Of a stretch of 64,000 nt of DNA, positions 50,682 to 60,222 are shown one piece after another. The DNA is taken from assembly GCF_007483665.1 (NCBI RefSeq), contig NZ_VIQO01000012.1, positions 124,001-188,000 on the forward strand, given 5' to 3'. A program made the position numbers and the translations under genes. Within the stretch, counting starts at the first letter, position 1. Every line of letters starts with the position of its first letter. The DNA comes from Catellatospora sichuanensis. GTDB taxonomy: Bacteria > Actinomycetota > Actinomycetes > Mycobacteriales > Micromonosporaceae. The notes beneath the pieces are model-generated. The model saw nothing but the letters and a program-made list of their open reading frames with translations. It was not told the DNA's origin and ran no database searches.

Positions 50682-51923
50682 TCAGGTCCTACCTTGATGG
50701 ATGCGGTTGTCGGTGAGGTCGGCAGAACGTCCGGCCATCCTGCGTACCGTCGGTTCGTCGACGGTGATGCCGAGGCCGGGTGCGGTGGGCACGGTGCGCA
50801 CCATCGGCCCGTCCGGCCCGGGCAGGGGTGTGTCGAGGTCGGGGGCGACGGCGGCGAGCGGGTTCTCGCCGACCCAGTGCTCCATGACCTCCAGGTTCGG
50901 CATCGCGGCGGCGCACTGCAGGCTCGCCGCGAAATGCACTGCCGAGCCGATGCTCACGTGCGGGGTGGCCTGCGCGCCGAAGGCGTCGGCGAGCGCGGCG
51001 ATCCGCATCGTCTCGGTGATCCCGCCGGCCCGGCACACGTCCGGTTGCAGGACGTGCAGTGCGCCCGCGCGCAGGAACTCCAGCGCCCGGTGCCGGTTGG
51101 CCAGCGAGTCCAGGGCCAGCGGCAGGTCTAGCCGGGCGGCGAGGGTGCGGTAGTCGTCGAGCTGTTCGGGGGGCACCGGCATCTCGAAGAAGCCGACGCC
51201 GAGTTCCTGCAGGCCGCGGCCGACGTACAGGGCTTGGCGGAGGTCGTACTGCCCGGCGGCGTCGGCGTGGACGGTCGGCAGGATCGCCGCGACCTCGGCG
51301 ACCGAGGCCAGGTCGCGTTCGGGTGTCACGCCGATGGCGACCTTCGCGGCGGTCCAGCCGGCGTCGCGCAGCCGCTGCGCGGTCTGGCGGACCCCGGCCA
51401 GGCCCGCGTCGCCGGAGCCGGTCGGCGCGGCGGGGATGCCCGAGGCGTACACGGGCACGGCCGTGCGGAACGCGCCGCCGAGCAGCCGGTGCACGGGCTG
51501 GCCGAGGGTGCGTCCCCAGGCGTCCCACAGTGCGATGTCGACTCCGGCGATCGCCTCCAGCCAGAAACCGGAGTCGTGGCCGCGCACCCGCATCGCGGCG
51601 TACATCCGCTCCCAGGTCACCGTGATCTCGTCGACGGAGGTACCGACGACCAGCGGTGCCAGCAGTTCGGTGACGAGGGCGGCGGTGACCTTGGCGGCCA
51701 CGGGCGCTTTGCACTCGCCCCAGCCGACCACGCCGTCGGCGGTCTCGACCCGTACCAGGACGGTGTCGATGGTCGCGGAGTAGGCGTAGCGGCGGCGGGC
51801 CTGGACCGGATAGGTGCCCAGCGCCGCGCCGCTGCTGCTCCAGGCGCGGGCGCCCCAGTAGCGCTCGCCGATCGGCTCGGCGAGCAGCGCGAAGGCCTCG
51901 ACGGAGATGACCTTCATCGTCAT
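50682..51923 (-). CDS. enolase-superfamily (mandelate racemase/muconate lactonising type) sugar-acid dehydratase or racemase
   Basis: 413 residues; ATG 51923 overlaps the GH2 stop (ATGA). Capping domain 1-130, barrel after that. Metal ligands Asp221 (VHADAAGQYD), Glu247 (FFEMPVP) and Asp272 (LALDSL) are in the expected order; Lys194 (AAKVAIG) and His322 (ATPHVSIG) can serve as catalytic acid/base. The usual KxK motif is reduced to K-V-A. Acts on a sugar acid by abstracting the alpha proton. Last gene of the IclR operon. It differs from its paralogue at 62019 in ligand and base residues, so the two probably handle different acids. Confidence 0.85.
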   Translation of the reverse strand: MTMKVISVEAFALLAEPIGERYWGARAWSSSGAALGTYPVQARRRYAYSATIDTVLVRVETADGVVGWGECKAPVAAKVTAALVTELLAPLVVGTSVDEITVTWERMYAAMRVRGHDSGFWLEAIAGVDIALWDAWGRTLGQPVHRLLGGAFRTAVPVYASGIPAAPTGSGDAGLAGVRQTAQRLRDAGWTAAKVAIGVTPERDLASVAEVAAILPTVHADAAGQYDLRQALYVGRGLQELGVGFFEMPVPPEQLDDYRTLAARLDLPLALDSLANRHRALEFLRAGALHVLQPDVCRAGGITETMRIAALADAFGAQATPHVSIGSAVHFAASLQCAAAMPNLEVMEHWVGENPLAAVAPDLDTPLPGPDGPMVRTVPTAPGLGITVDEPTVRRMAGRSADLTDNRIHQGRT

Positions 51924-54900
51924 GCCACCGGGGTGAGGCGGATCGCGTTGCTGCGCAGGAAGCCGCCGCTGTACGTCGACACGACCCGGCCCGCGCCGGC
52001 GGCCATCGCCCAGGTACCCAGGGTGGTCCAGGCACCGGCCTGGGTCACCTGGTTGACCGTGACGGTGGCGGTGCCGCCGGTGTGGGTGACGGCGTACCGG
52101 GCGGCGGTGGTGCTGCCGGTGTTGGCCGGGACCCAGATCTCGACCCGGTAGTTCGCGGCGGCGGCCAGCGTGGGCCGCCAGGTCGCGCCGGCCCCGGCGG
52201 CGTCGGTGTAGCGGCTCGGGGTGCCGTCGACGCCGGTCAGGGCGCTCGCCGACCAGGCGCCGGTCTCGGTGTAGCCGACGGTGCCGGAGCAGTTCGGCGC
52301 GGTGGCGGTCACGGTGAGCATGACCTGGCGCGGGCCGGGTGTGCCGGGTACGAGGTAGGCGGCTGACGGTGCGCTGATCCCGCCGGGGCTGACGGCGCGG
52401 ACCCGGTGGGTGCGCCCGGCCGCCGCAGCCGTGGCGCCGAGCGGCAGCTGGTTGACTCCTGCCACGGTGGCGAGTGGAGTCTCCGCGCCGCATTCGTCGA
52501 CGGTGACGAGGTAGCCCTCGGCCCCGGCGACCGCCGACCAGGTCAGCGTGGTCTGACCGGCGCTGGTGCTGCTGGTCAGCCCGGTCGGGGCGGCGGGCAC
52601 GGTGCCGGTCGCGGCGGGCTGGGTGCGCGCGGTGACCGTCTTCGGCGGCGACCAGCCGGTGGCGGTCTGGGTGCGTACGGCGAGCTGGTAGTCGCGGTCG
52701 GCCTGTAGTCCCGGCACGGTCAGCAGGTCGACCGCCGCGGCCTCGATGAGGTGGGTGGCGCCGCCGGTGATGGCGACCTCGTGCCGCTCGGCGTAGCGGT
52801 CGGGGGTGAGGCGCACGCCGAGGGTGTCGTCGCCGCGCAGCACGCCGTGCACGGTCGGCGTGGCAGGTGCCGTCCGGGGCATCGCGGTGCGGGGCTCCGA
52901 CCAGGCCGTCAGTAGCGCGGAGGCGGTGCGGGCGCGGATCCGTACGCTGTGCGGCACTCCCCCGGCCAGGCCCTCGATCCTGGTGGACGCCTTCAGCGTG
53001 GTCAGGTAGTCGCGGACCACGCTGCCGCCGGTGCTCACCTCGACCTGGTAGTTGACCGCGTTCGGCACGGTCATGAATCCCGCGACGAGGCCGCCGGGGA
53101 TCGGCGCGAGGTCCTGCCAGCGCGGCGGAAGCCCGAGCGCGGCGGCGGCTGGTGTGACGGTGACGGGCGCGGACGGCGCGGAGCTGCCGGACCCGTTGCG
53201 GGCGGTCACGGTCACCTGGTACGCGGTGCCGTTGACCAGCCCGGTCAGGTCGGCGAACGGGTTGGCGGTGTCGGCGGAGGTGACCACGGTGGATCCGGCG
53301 GTCGCGGTGGCCCGGTAGCCGACGGCCCCGTCGACCGGGGTGAAGGCGACCCGCAGCGCGCCGTCGGCGGCGACCGCGGAGACGCCGCTCGGCGTGGCCG
53401 GGGGCCGCAGGTCGGCGGTGGCCACGGCCATCTCGTAGCCGAGCGGGCTGAGCAGGGTCAGCCGCTGCCCGACGGCCGTGCCGGGGTCGGTCCAGCCGAC
53501 GCCGACCTGCACCGGGGCGGCTCCGGGCGCGATGTCGGGCAGGTCGATCAGGCGGCCGTCGAGGACCTTCCCGGCCGCGTCGGTGACCTGCCAGGCGAGC
53601 CGGTAGCCGCGCAGGATGTGGGCGGGCGCGTCGGTGGCGAGGGTGCCGCGCGGGGTGAGCGTGAGCAGGCTCAGCCGTGCGCCGGAACCCGCGGAGGTGG
53701 TGACGGTCAGCGACCTGATCGGCGCGTTGGTCGCCTGCAGCTGCGGGTAGGCCCGCTTGAGCCGGCCCCACACGTTCTGGATGCCCCAGCCGCGGACCTG
53801 GTTGGCCGAGGTGCCGCCGAAGTTGCTGCGGTAGTCGTTGAAGGTCCAGTGCGACGAGCCGATCAGCCAGGGCCGGCTGGTGAACACGGTCGCCGCAGCC
53901 GCGGAGGTCGTCGTGAAGTCCACGTCCTCGCGGCTGATCGGAAAGGTGAACGTGTCGGAGCTGTACTCGCTGACGAAGATCGGTTTCGTCGGGTAGAGGC
54001 TGTGCGCGTGGTCGGCCCCGGAGGCGAAGCCGCCGTACATGTTGATGCAGGCGAAGTCCGTGTACTGCAGCGCCTCGTCGGCGCCGGTGGCGGCCGCGCC
54101 GAAGCTGTTGGAGACGTAGGTGTACAGGCGGGTGCTGTCCAGGGTGGTCCGGGCGTGCGCGATGATGTCGCGCACGTAGGTCCGCCCGGCCGCGCTCGCG
54201 CCCTGGATCTCGTTCGCCACCGACCAGGCGATGACCGACGGGTGGTTGTAGTCGCGGCGGATCATGTCGGTGAGCTGCCCGACCGTCACCGGGTCCGCGG
54301 GATTGAGGTTCGCGCCGCTGCCCCAGACCGGGATCTCCTCGATGATCAGCAACCCGCGCTCGTCGGCGTAGTCGAGTAGCTCGGGGGCCTGCGGCACGTG
54401 GTGGATGCGGGTCAGGTTCGCGCCGGACGCCTTCATCCGGTCCAGGTCCCGGCGGATCAGGTAGGTCGGCTCGGTGGCCCCGACGATCCGGTCGTCGCCG
54501 ACCCGGTTGTAGCCGTTGAGGCGTACCGGCTCGCCGTTGAGCAGCAGCGACGTGCCCTGGACCTGCACGGTACGCAGCCCGAACCGGTCGGCCAGCGCGT
54601 GGCGCACGGTGCCGCCGACCTTCGCCGTGGTGGTGAACGTGTAGAGGTTCGGCTGGTCCAGGCCCCACAGGGCGAAGCTGCCGGCGGGCAGGTTCACGGT
54701 GAGCAGCCCTTCCGCGCTGCCACCCGCGGGCACGTTCACCTGCACGCTGGGCACGGTGACCCCGGCCAGCGGCTGCCCGCCCGCGTTGGTGACCGCGCCG
54801 GACAGCGTCACCGTCTGCGCGGACGCGGACCGGTTGGTGACGGTGACCCAGTTCTTGAGCTGCGCCGACGGCCCGGCGAGCGTCACCGTGGTGATGACGT

Positions 54901-55495
54901 GCTGGCGTTCCACACGGACCGCGTCGTTGACCGTGAACGCGACCGAGCGGCTGAATCCGCCCCAGGGCCACCAGGCGCCGACGGAGTAGGTGTTGTCGAC
55001 CGCGACGGCGATCGTATTGTCGCCGGTGGTGGCGAGCTGGGCGGTCACGTCGTACTCGAACGCCGTGTAGCCGCCCTTGTGCTCGCCCAGCAGCGTCCCG
55101 TTGAACCAGACCTTCGCCTGGTAGTACAGGGCCTCGAAGCGCAGCCGCACCACCTGCCCGGCGGTGTGGGCGGGGCTGGGCACGCGCTCGCGGTACCAGG
55201 CCAGGCCGCGGTGGTTGGCGTAGGTGTCGTGGACGTCCCAGTTGCCGGGGACGAGCTGCTCGGCCCAGGCGGCGTCGTTGAGGCCGGTTCCGGCGTAGCC
55301 GTTGGCCTCGCCGGTGCGGCCGGGGTCGGTGGCGAACTTCCAGATGCCGTCGAGGGCGATGTCGGTCTGGCCGGCGGTGTGGGCGTGGCCGGGGGTCAGT
55401 GCTTGCGCGTCGTCGGCGGGCAGGGACAGGGGCAGGAGTGCACCGGCGCAGCCTGCGCCGAGGAGTTTCAGTACGTCGCGGCGTGGCAGGGACAT
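51920..55495 (-). CDS. Tat-exported GH2-family glycosidase with FN3 and golvesin-like C-terminal domains
   Basis: 1191 residues from ATG 55495. Twin-arginine signal LPRRDVLKLLGAGCAGALLP. GH2 sugar-binding, immunoglobulin and barrel domains occupy about 45-620: acid/base Glu429 in WSVANEIQGA and nucleophile Glu510 in VSEYSSDT. Three or four FN3-type domains follow (about 720-1060), then a C-terminal beta-sandwich (about 1075-1191, ending RSNAIRLTPVA) of the golvesin/Xly type. GH2 members act as beta-galactosidases, glucuronidases or mannosidases. Neighbouring GH105 and sugar-acid enzymes favour beta-glucuronidase or beta-galactosidase action on an acidic glycan. Confidence 0.87.
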   Translation of the reverse strand: MSLPRRDVLKLLGAGCAGALLPLSLPADDAQALTPGHAHTAGQTDIALDGIWKFATDPGRTGEANGYAGTGLNDAAWAEQLVPGNWDVHDTYANHRGLAWYRERVPSPAHTAGQVVRLRFEALYYQAKVWFNGTLLGEHKGGYTAFEYDVTAQLATTGDNTIAVAVDNTYSVGAWWPWGGFSRSVAFTVNDAVRVERQHVITTVTLAGPSAQLKNWVTVTNRSASAQTVTLSGAVTNAGGQPLAGVTVPSVQVNVPAGGSAEGLLTVNLPAGSFALWGLDQPNLYTFTTTAKVGGTVRHALADRFGLRTVQVQGTSLLLNGEPVRLNGYNRVGDDRIVGATEPTYLIRRDLDRMKASGANLTRIHHVPQAPELLDYADERGLLIIEEIPVWGSGANLNPADPVTVGQLTDMIRRDYNHPSVIAWSVANEIQGASAAGRTYVRDIIAHARTTLDSTRLYTYVSNSFGAAATGADEALQYTDFACINMYGGFASGADHAHSLYPTKPIFVSEYSSDTFTFPISREDVDFTTTSAAAATVFTSRPWLIGSSHWTFNDYRSNFGGTSANQVRGWGIQNVWGRLKRAYPQLQATNAPIRSLTVTTSAGSGARLSLLTLTPRGTLATDAPAHILRGYRLAWQVTDAAGKVLDGRLIDLPDIAPGAAPVQVGVGWTDPGTAVGQRLTLLSPLGYEMAVATADLRPPATPSGVSAVAADGALRVAFTPVDGAVGYRATATAGSTVVTSADTANPFADLTGLVNGTAYQVTVTARNGSGSSAPSAPVTVTPAAAALGLPPRWQDLAPIPGGLVAGFMTVPNAVNYQVEVSTGGSVVRDYLTTLKASTRIEGLAGGVPHSVRIRARTASALLTAWSEPRTAMPRTAPATPTVHGVLRGDDTLGVRLTPDRYAERHEVAITGGATHLIEAAAVDLLTVPGLQADRDYQLAVRTQTATGWSPPKTVTARTQPAATGTVPAAPTGLTSSTSAGQTTLTWSAVAGAEGYLVTVDECGAETPLATVAGVNQLPLGATAAAAGRTHRVRAVSPGGISAPSAAYLVPGTPGPRQVMLTVTATAPNCSGTVGYTETGAWSASALTGVDGTPSRYTDAAGAGATWRPTLAAAANYRVEIWVPANTGSTTAARYAVTHTGGTATVTVNQVTQAGAWTTLGTWAMAAGAGRVVSTYSGGFLRSNAIRLTPVA

Positions 55496-55553
55496 GACGC
55501 CTCCGGGGTGGGGACGGGCGGGGTGGGAGCGGGTGGGCTGGCCGTGCCGGGAC

Positions 55554-56501
55554 TCAGCGGGGCACGGCGGCGTCGAGGAGCGCGAGCAGGAGCGGGCCCT
55601 GGCCCCATGGGAAGACGCCGGTGGTGCGGTGCAGGTAGATGTCGGGCGGGCCGGCCGGGGTGGCTGCCGAGACCGGCAGCCCGCCGTGCCCGTCGAGGGC
55701 GGCCACGGCCGCGCGCAGGCTCCGGTCGGCGAGGGCACGCCGGCTCGGGTCCACCATGCGGGTACGCAGTCCGTGGTGGATCCCGGCCGCCACGAGCGCG
55801 GACACGCTGTGTTCGAACGGGGCCGCCGGGTCGTCGACGATCGTGCGCCACCGGCCGTCGACCTCGTGCCGGGCCAGCGCGTCGAGCAGGCGCGACGTCC
55901 GCTGCCGCAGGGCGCGGTAGGCGGTATCGCGGCCGGGGTCGGCTGGTCCGAGTGGGACGAGGCCGTGCAGCGCCCAGCCCTGGCCGCGTCCCCAGTGGAC
56001 GGCGTTCGCGCGGGCCGGGCCGGTGTTGAAGGAGTGGCTGAACAGCCCGGTCGTGTCCTGTAGCCGGTCGCAGGCCAGGGTCATCGCGGCGGCGGCCGCG
56101 TCCGGGTGCCCGGCGAGCAGGAGCCCGGGGGCGTCGGTGTGCATGCAGTCGACCCAGGCGGTGTCACCGAGGTCGGGCAGGTCGGGACGGTGGACCGGCA
56201 GCGGTGCGCTGTCGTGCCAGACCGCGGCGACGAACCTGGCGATCGCCGCGTCGACCCGGATGGCCGGGCGCAGCCGGTGCAGTTCGACGAGCACCTCGAC
56301 CGGGATGAGGTGGTCGGTCGGCTGCGCCTGCGGGCCGAGTGCGGGTGCGGTCAGGTCCGCGACCGCGCCGATCCACTGCGGACGGTCGTAGCGTGCTCCG
56401 GCGCGCAGTAGCCCGAGCAGGGCCATTCCCTCGCCGAAGCCCCAGATCCGGAAGTCGTGGTCGAGCGTGCGCGCCGCCACGGCTTCGATCGTGTCGCGCA
56501 T
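55554..56501 (-). CDS. GH88/GH105 unsaturated glucuronyl/rhamnogalacturonyl hydrolase
   Basis: 315 residues, ATG 56501 behind GGGAGGG. The alpha/alpha-barrel motifs are clear: FRIWGFGEGMALLGLL, WVDCMHTDAPGLL (Asp118 is the general acid/base by analogy with YteR) and HWGRGQGWALHGLVPLG. The enzyme hydrates the unsaturated uronic acid left by polysaccharide lyases, freeing a keto-uronate. No signal peptide, so intracellular, acting after uptake. Ten bases from the preceding gene in the operon. Confidence 0.87.
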   Translation of the reverse strand: MRDTIEAVAARTLDHDFRIWGFGEGMALLGLLRAGARYDRPQWIGAVADLTAPALGPQAQPTDHLIPVEVLVELHRLRPAIRVDAAIARFVAAVWHDSAPLPVHRPDLPDLGDTAWVDCMHTDAPGLLLAGHPDAAAAAMTLACDRLQDTTGLFSHSFNTGPARANAVHWGRGQGWALHGLVPLGPADPGRDTAYRALRQRTSRLLDALARHEVDGRWRTIVDDPAAPFEHSVSALVAAGIHHGLRTRMVDPSRRALADRSLRAAVAALDGHGGLPVSAATPAGPPDIYLHRTTGVFPWGQGPLLLALLDAAVPR

Positions 56502-56511
56502 CCGCCCTCCC

Positions 56512-57354
56512 TCAGGCCTGGCCGACGAGCTGGCGCTGGCGGCCCAGGCCGTCGATCTCGACCTCGACGACCTGACCGGCGCGCAGGTAGGGCCGGTCGG
56601 GCAGCCCGATGGCACAGCCGGGCGGCGTACCTGTGTTGATCACGTCGCCGGGTTCGAGGACCATGAACTGGCTGACGTGCCAGACCAGGTACGCCACGTC
56701 GAAGATCATGTCGGCGGTGGTGCCGTTCTGGCGCAGTTGCCCGTCGACCCACAGCCGCATGCCCAGGTCGTTCACGTCGCCGACGGCGTCGGGGGTGACC
56801 AGCCACGGGCCGAGCGGGTTGAAGGTCTCGCAGCATTTGCCCTTGTCCCAGGTGCCGCCGCGCTCGTGCTGGAAGACGCGCTCGGAGACGTCGTGGGAGA
56901 TGGCGTAGCCGCCGATCACGGCCTTCGCGTCGGCCGGGGAGTCCAGGTAGCGGGCGGTGGCGCCGATGACGACGGCGAGTTCGACCTCCCAGTCCACCGC
57001 GGTGCCGCCGCGCGGCAGCAGCACCTCGTCGTCGGGCCCCACGACCGTGTTCGACGCCTTGAGGAACAGCGCCGGTTCGTCAGGCCAGGTCTGCAACCCC
57101 GGCTTGCGGAAGTTGGGCCCGACGCAGACGACCTTGCCGGGCCGGGCCACCGGCGCGCCGACCCGCTGCCCCGCGAGGTCGAGCACGGGCAGTTCCCCGG
57201 CGGCGAGGGCACGTGCGGCACGGTCGACTCCGCCGTCGTCGAGGAAGCGGCCGTCGACGTCCGAGGTCAGCGCCGACAGGTCGAATGCGGTGCCGCGCCC
57301 GTCGAGCAGGGCGGGCCGTTCCCGGCCCGCTGGTCCGATCCGCATGAATCGCAT
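56512..57354 (-). CDS. fumarylacetoacetate-hydrolase-family protein (diketo-sugar-acid hydrolase candidate)
   Basis: 280 residues from ATG 57354. Metal-site motifs: VVCVGPNFRKPGLQTWPDEP (entrance), VDWEVELAVVIG (two glutamates of the metal triad), SERVFQHERGGTWDKGKCCE and VINTGTPPGCAIG. Related enzymes in sugar-acid pathways cleave 2,4-diketo-3-deoxy acids, as in the L-rhamnose and L-fucose routes. The context (dehydratases and aldolases) supports that role, but 2-keto-3-deoxy dehydratase chemistry is also possible. Confidence 0.84.
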   Translation of the reverse strand: MRFMRIGPAGRERPALLDGRGTAFDLSALTSDVDGRFLDDGGVDRAARALAAGELPVLDLAGQRVGAPVARPGKVVCVGPNFRKPGLQTWPDEPALFLKASNTVVGPDDEVLLPRGGTAVDWEVELAVVIGATARYLDSPADAKAVIGGYAISHDVSERVFQHERGGTWDKGKCCETFNPLGPWLVTPDAVGDVNDLGMRLWVDGQLRQNGTTADMIFDVAYLVWHVSQFMVLEPGDVINTGTPPGCAIGLPDRPYLRAGQVVEVEIDGLGRQRQLVGQA

Positions 57355-57379
57355 CGCAGCGCCTCGCTTTTCCGATGGG

Positions 57380-58003
57380 TCAGGTGGGCCAGGCCGCCGC
57401 CGCGGCGGTGGCGAAGGCGTGGGCACGGTGGCGCAGTTCGGGCCAGTCGGCGGCGGCGACGACGGATGTGCTGACGAGGGCACTGCCGACGCCGACCGCG
57501 ACCGCACCGGCTGCCGCGTAGGGCGCCACCAGGTCGGGGGTGACGCCGCCGGTGGGGGCGAGCTTCAGCTCCGGCATGGGGGCGAGCAGTTCACGTACAT
57601 AGCCGGGACCCATCGCCCCGGCGGGGAAAACCTTGACCAGTGCCGCGCCCGCCTCGGCCGCGGTCTCGATCTCGGTGGGGCTGAACGCCCCGCACATCAC
57701 CGGCAGGTCGGTGGCGGCCAGGACGGGCGGCCGCAGCGTCGGGGTGACGAGGAACTGGGCCCCGGCGTCGCGTGCCGACAGTGCCTGCTGCGGGGTGCGG
57801 ACGCTGCCCGCGCCGACGAGGCATTCCGGCGGCAGGGCGGCGCGCAGTGCGGTGACCGCGTCGAGCGCGCCGGGTGTGGTCAGGGTGATCTCGACCGCGG
57901 TGAGGCCCGCGCCGGCGATGATCTCGCCGACGCGGACCGCGTCCGTGGCGGACGGCAGCCTGATGATGGCTATCACTCGGCCGAGGCCGCCGTTGACGGT
58001 CAT
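57380..58003 (-). CDS. KDPG/KDPGal-type aldolase
   Basis: 207 residues; ATG 58003 overlaps the binding-protein stop. The class I aldolase barrel is shown by AVEITLTTPGALDAV (Glu general base), CLVGAGSVRTPQQALSARDA, FLVTPTLRP, and ALVKVFPAGAMGPGYVREL, where Lys of VKVFPA forms the Schiff base, then APTGGVTPD. It splits a 2-keto-3-deoxy (phospho)aldonate into pyruvate and an aldehyde. No kinase is in the operon, so the substrate may be non-phosphorylated or phosphorylated elsewhere. Confidence 0.9.
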   Translation of the reverse strand: MTVNGGLGRVIAIIRLPSATDAVRVGEIIAGAGLTAVEITLTTPGALDAVTALRAALPPECLVGAGSVRTPQQALSARDAGAQFLVTPTLRPPVLAATDLPVMCGAFSPTEIETAAEAGAALVKVFPAGAMGPGYVRELLAPMPELKLAPTGGVTPDLVAPYAAAGAVAVGVGSALVSTSVVAAADWPELRHRAHAFATAAAAAWPT

Positions 58004-59295
58004 GAGGTCAGGGCGTCCATCTGGGACTTCGCCGTGGCGAGAGCCTCCTTCGGGGATGCCTTGCCGATGAGCGCGGACTGCACACCGTTGGCCAGGGCGG
58101 TCTCGATCTGGGCGAACTTCGGATAGATCCAGAACGGGTCGGGCGTGGTGTTGGCGCCGATGGTGCCGGTGAACGCGGTGACGTACGCGTCGGCGGTGAC
58201 GTCGGCGGCGGCGAGCCCGGCCTTGGTGGTCGGCGGCAGGCCCGCGCCCTTGAACCACTTCGCGGTGTACGCCGGGTCGCTGGTGAGGGTGGAGGCGAAC
58301 TTCGCGGCGGCGGCGGACCCGTCGCCCTGCAGGACGGCGAGGGCGTGGCCCCAGGCGAGGTGGCGCGGGGTGCCGCCGGACGCCTTGACCGGGCGGGAGA
58401 TCGGCATGAGCTTGGCACCGAGTTCCTTGTCAGCGGCGGTCTTGGTGACCGCGCCGCGCCCGCCGATGGCGTCCTCGTAGAAGCCGACCTTGCCCTGCGA
58501 GAACAGGGCGCGGGCGTCGAAGCGGTTGACGTCGGCCGCGATCAGCTTCTCGTCGTAGAGCTTCTTGTACCAGGTCAGCGCCTCGACGCTGGCGTCGTCG
58601 CCGACGACGATCTTCCCGCCCTCGACCACCGGCGAGCCGAACGTCCACATCCAGGCGATGAAGTCCTTGAGCTGGTCGACCTTGGTCATCGCGGCCCACG
58701 GCACGACGCCGCCGCCGAGACCCTTGAGCGCCCGCAGGGCCTGCTCGAACTCGTCGACGGTCTTGGGCGCGGCGGTGATGCCGGCCTTGCCGAGCAGCTC
58801 GGAGTTGCCGATGAGGCCGATACCGGCCGACGTCCACGGCAGGCCGTACTGCTTGCCGGCGGCCTTGCCGATGCCGATGGCCGCGTCGGTGTAGCCGCCC
58901 TTGTCGACCAGGGGGCCGAGGTCGACGAGCTTGCCGGTGGCGGCCAGGGTGGTCAGCCAGGCGACGTCGAGCTGCACGACCCCGCTGAGGCTGCCGCCCT
59001 GCACCTGCAGCAGGAGCTGGTTGAGGTAGTCGTTGTAGGGGTACGACGCCGTGGTGATCTTGCCACCGGAGGCGCCGGAGTAGGTGTCGACCAGGCCCGT
59101 CAGCGCGTCCTTGGTGGAGGCCTCGTTGAGCGACCAGGCGGTGAAGTTGAAGTCCTTGACCCCGTTGTCGGCGAGGGGGTCGCCGGAGGTGGTGGCGGGA
59201 CCGCTGGACGGGGCGCAGGCGGCCAGGGCGCCGGCACCGGCGGCGAGGCCGAGGAGCTTGAGCGCGCCGCGGCGGTTCATCGGTGACAGAGACAT
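58000..59295 (-). CDS. sugar ABC transporter substrate-binding lipoprotein (family 1)
   Basis: 431 residues, ATG 59295 with CCAGGAGAACAACG upstream. Twin-arginine-like NRRGALKLLGLAAGAGALAA followed by the lipobox Cys (LAAC). A periplasmic-binding fold follows (KQYGLPWTSAGIGLIGNSEL, LFSQGKVGFYEDAIGG). It delivers an oligosaccharide to the two permeases encoded just upstream. The operon has no ATPase, as usual for actinomycetes with a shared MsiK. Confidence 0.9.
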   Translation of the reverse strand: MSLSPMNRRGALKLLGLAAGAGALAACAPSSGPATTSGDPLADNGVKDFNFTAWSLNEASTKDALTGLVDTYSGASGGKITTASYPYNDYLNQLLLQVQGGSLSGVVQLDVAWLTTLAATGKLVDLGPLVDKGGYTDAAIGIGKAAGKQYGLPWTSAGIGLIGNSELLGKAGITAAPKTVDEFEQALRALKGLGGGVVPWAAMTKVDQLKDFIAWMWTFGSPVVEGGKIVVGDDASVEALTWYKKLYDEKLIAADVNRFDARALFSQGKVGFYEDAIGGRGAVTKTAADKELGAKLMPISRPVKASGGTPRHLAWGHALAVLQGDGSAAAAKFASTLTSDPAYTAKWFKGAGLPPTTKAGLAAADVTADAYVTAFTGTIGANTTPDPFWIYPKFAQIETALANGVQSALIGKASPKEALATAKSQMDALTS

Positions 59296-59331
59296 CGTTG
59301 TTCTCCAGGAGGTGTGGTGGGAGGGGTGTTT

Positions 59332-60222
59332 TCAGCCCTTGACCGCGCCGCTGGTCAGACCGGCGACGAGGTAGCGCTGCAGGACGACGAATCCGATGAC
59401 GACGGGCAGGGACACCACGAGCGAGGCGGCCATGAGGTCGGGCCAGGCGGCCTGGAACTCGCCGAGGTAGGTGTTGACCAGGCCGGGCGGCAGGGTCTGC
59501 TTGGCGGGCCCGGCGAGGGTGAGGGCGAAGATGAAGTCGTTCCAGCCCCGGATGAACGCGAACAGGCCGGTGGCGACCAGGCCGGGCAGGGACACCGGCA
59601 GCAGGATGCGGTGGATGACGGCGCCCTGTCCGGCGCCGTCGACCTTGGCCGCTTCGAGCAGCTCGTTGGGGATCGTGTCGAAGAAGCCTTTGAGCATCCA
59701 CACGCACAGCGGCAGCGTGAAGGTGGTGAAGGACAGGATCAGCGCCAGATAGGAGTTGAGCAGTCCGTAGGCGCTGAACACGAGGTAGAGGGTGATCAGC
59801 AGCAGCGCCTGCGGGAACATCTGCGAGGCGAGGATCAGCGACATCAGCGACCGGCGCCCCCGGTAGCGGAACTTGCTGAACGAGTACGCCGTGTAGGCCG
59901 ACACCAGCACGGTGAGCACCGCGGTGAGCGTGGAGACGATCAGGCTGTTGACGAGGTAGCGGCCGAGGACCGCGTTGTCGGCGAGGTTGGCGAAGTGCTC
60001 CAGGGTGAAGTGCTCGGGCCACAGGCGCGGCGGGAACCGGAACACGTCGTCGTTGGGCGTGAACGCCGTGACGAGCAGCCAGTACACGGGGCCGAAGGCG
60101 AACACGCCGATCACGGCGACGGTCGCGGCGGCGCCCAGGTTGCCGGGCTTGCGCCTGCGCGGCGTGGCCGCAGGCGCGGGGGTGGTGGCGGTCCGCGCCG
60201 GGGCGTGGGCGGTGGCGGTCAC
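59332..60222 (-). CDS. sugar ABC transporter permease (MalG type)
   Basis: 296 residues; GTG at 60222 overlaps the preceding permease stop by four bases. A Thr/Ala/Pro-rich N-terminus is followed by six helices. The EAA loop is NELLEAAKVDGAGQGAVIHR, the site that contacts the ATPase. Encodes the second channel half. Confidence 0.9.
   Translation of the reverse strand: MTATAHAPARTATTPAPAATPRRRKPGNLGAAATVAVIGVFAFGPVYWLLVTAFTPNDDVFRFPPRLWPEHFTLEHFANLADNAVLGRYLVNSLIVSTLTAVLTVLVSAYTAYSFSKFRYRGRRSLMSLILASQMFPQALLLITLYLVFSAYGLLNSYLALILSFTTFTLPLCVWMLKGFFDTIPNELLEAAKVDGAGQGAVIHRILLPVSLPGLVATGLFAFIRGWNDFIFALTLAGPAKQTLPPGLVNTYLGEFQAAWPDLMAASLVVSLPVVIGFVVLQRYLVAGLTSGAVKG

Noticed and set aside
52000-56000. 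Very long open frames on the strand opposite the GH2 and GH105 genes and in other frames
   Set aside because: They are antisense shadows created by third-position GC bias; the true genes have catalytic motifs, signals and coupled starts.
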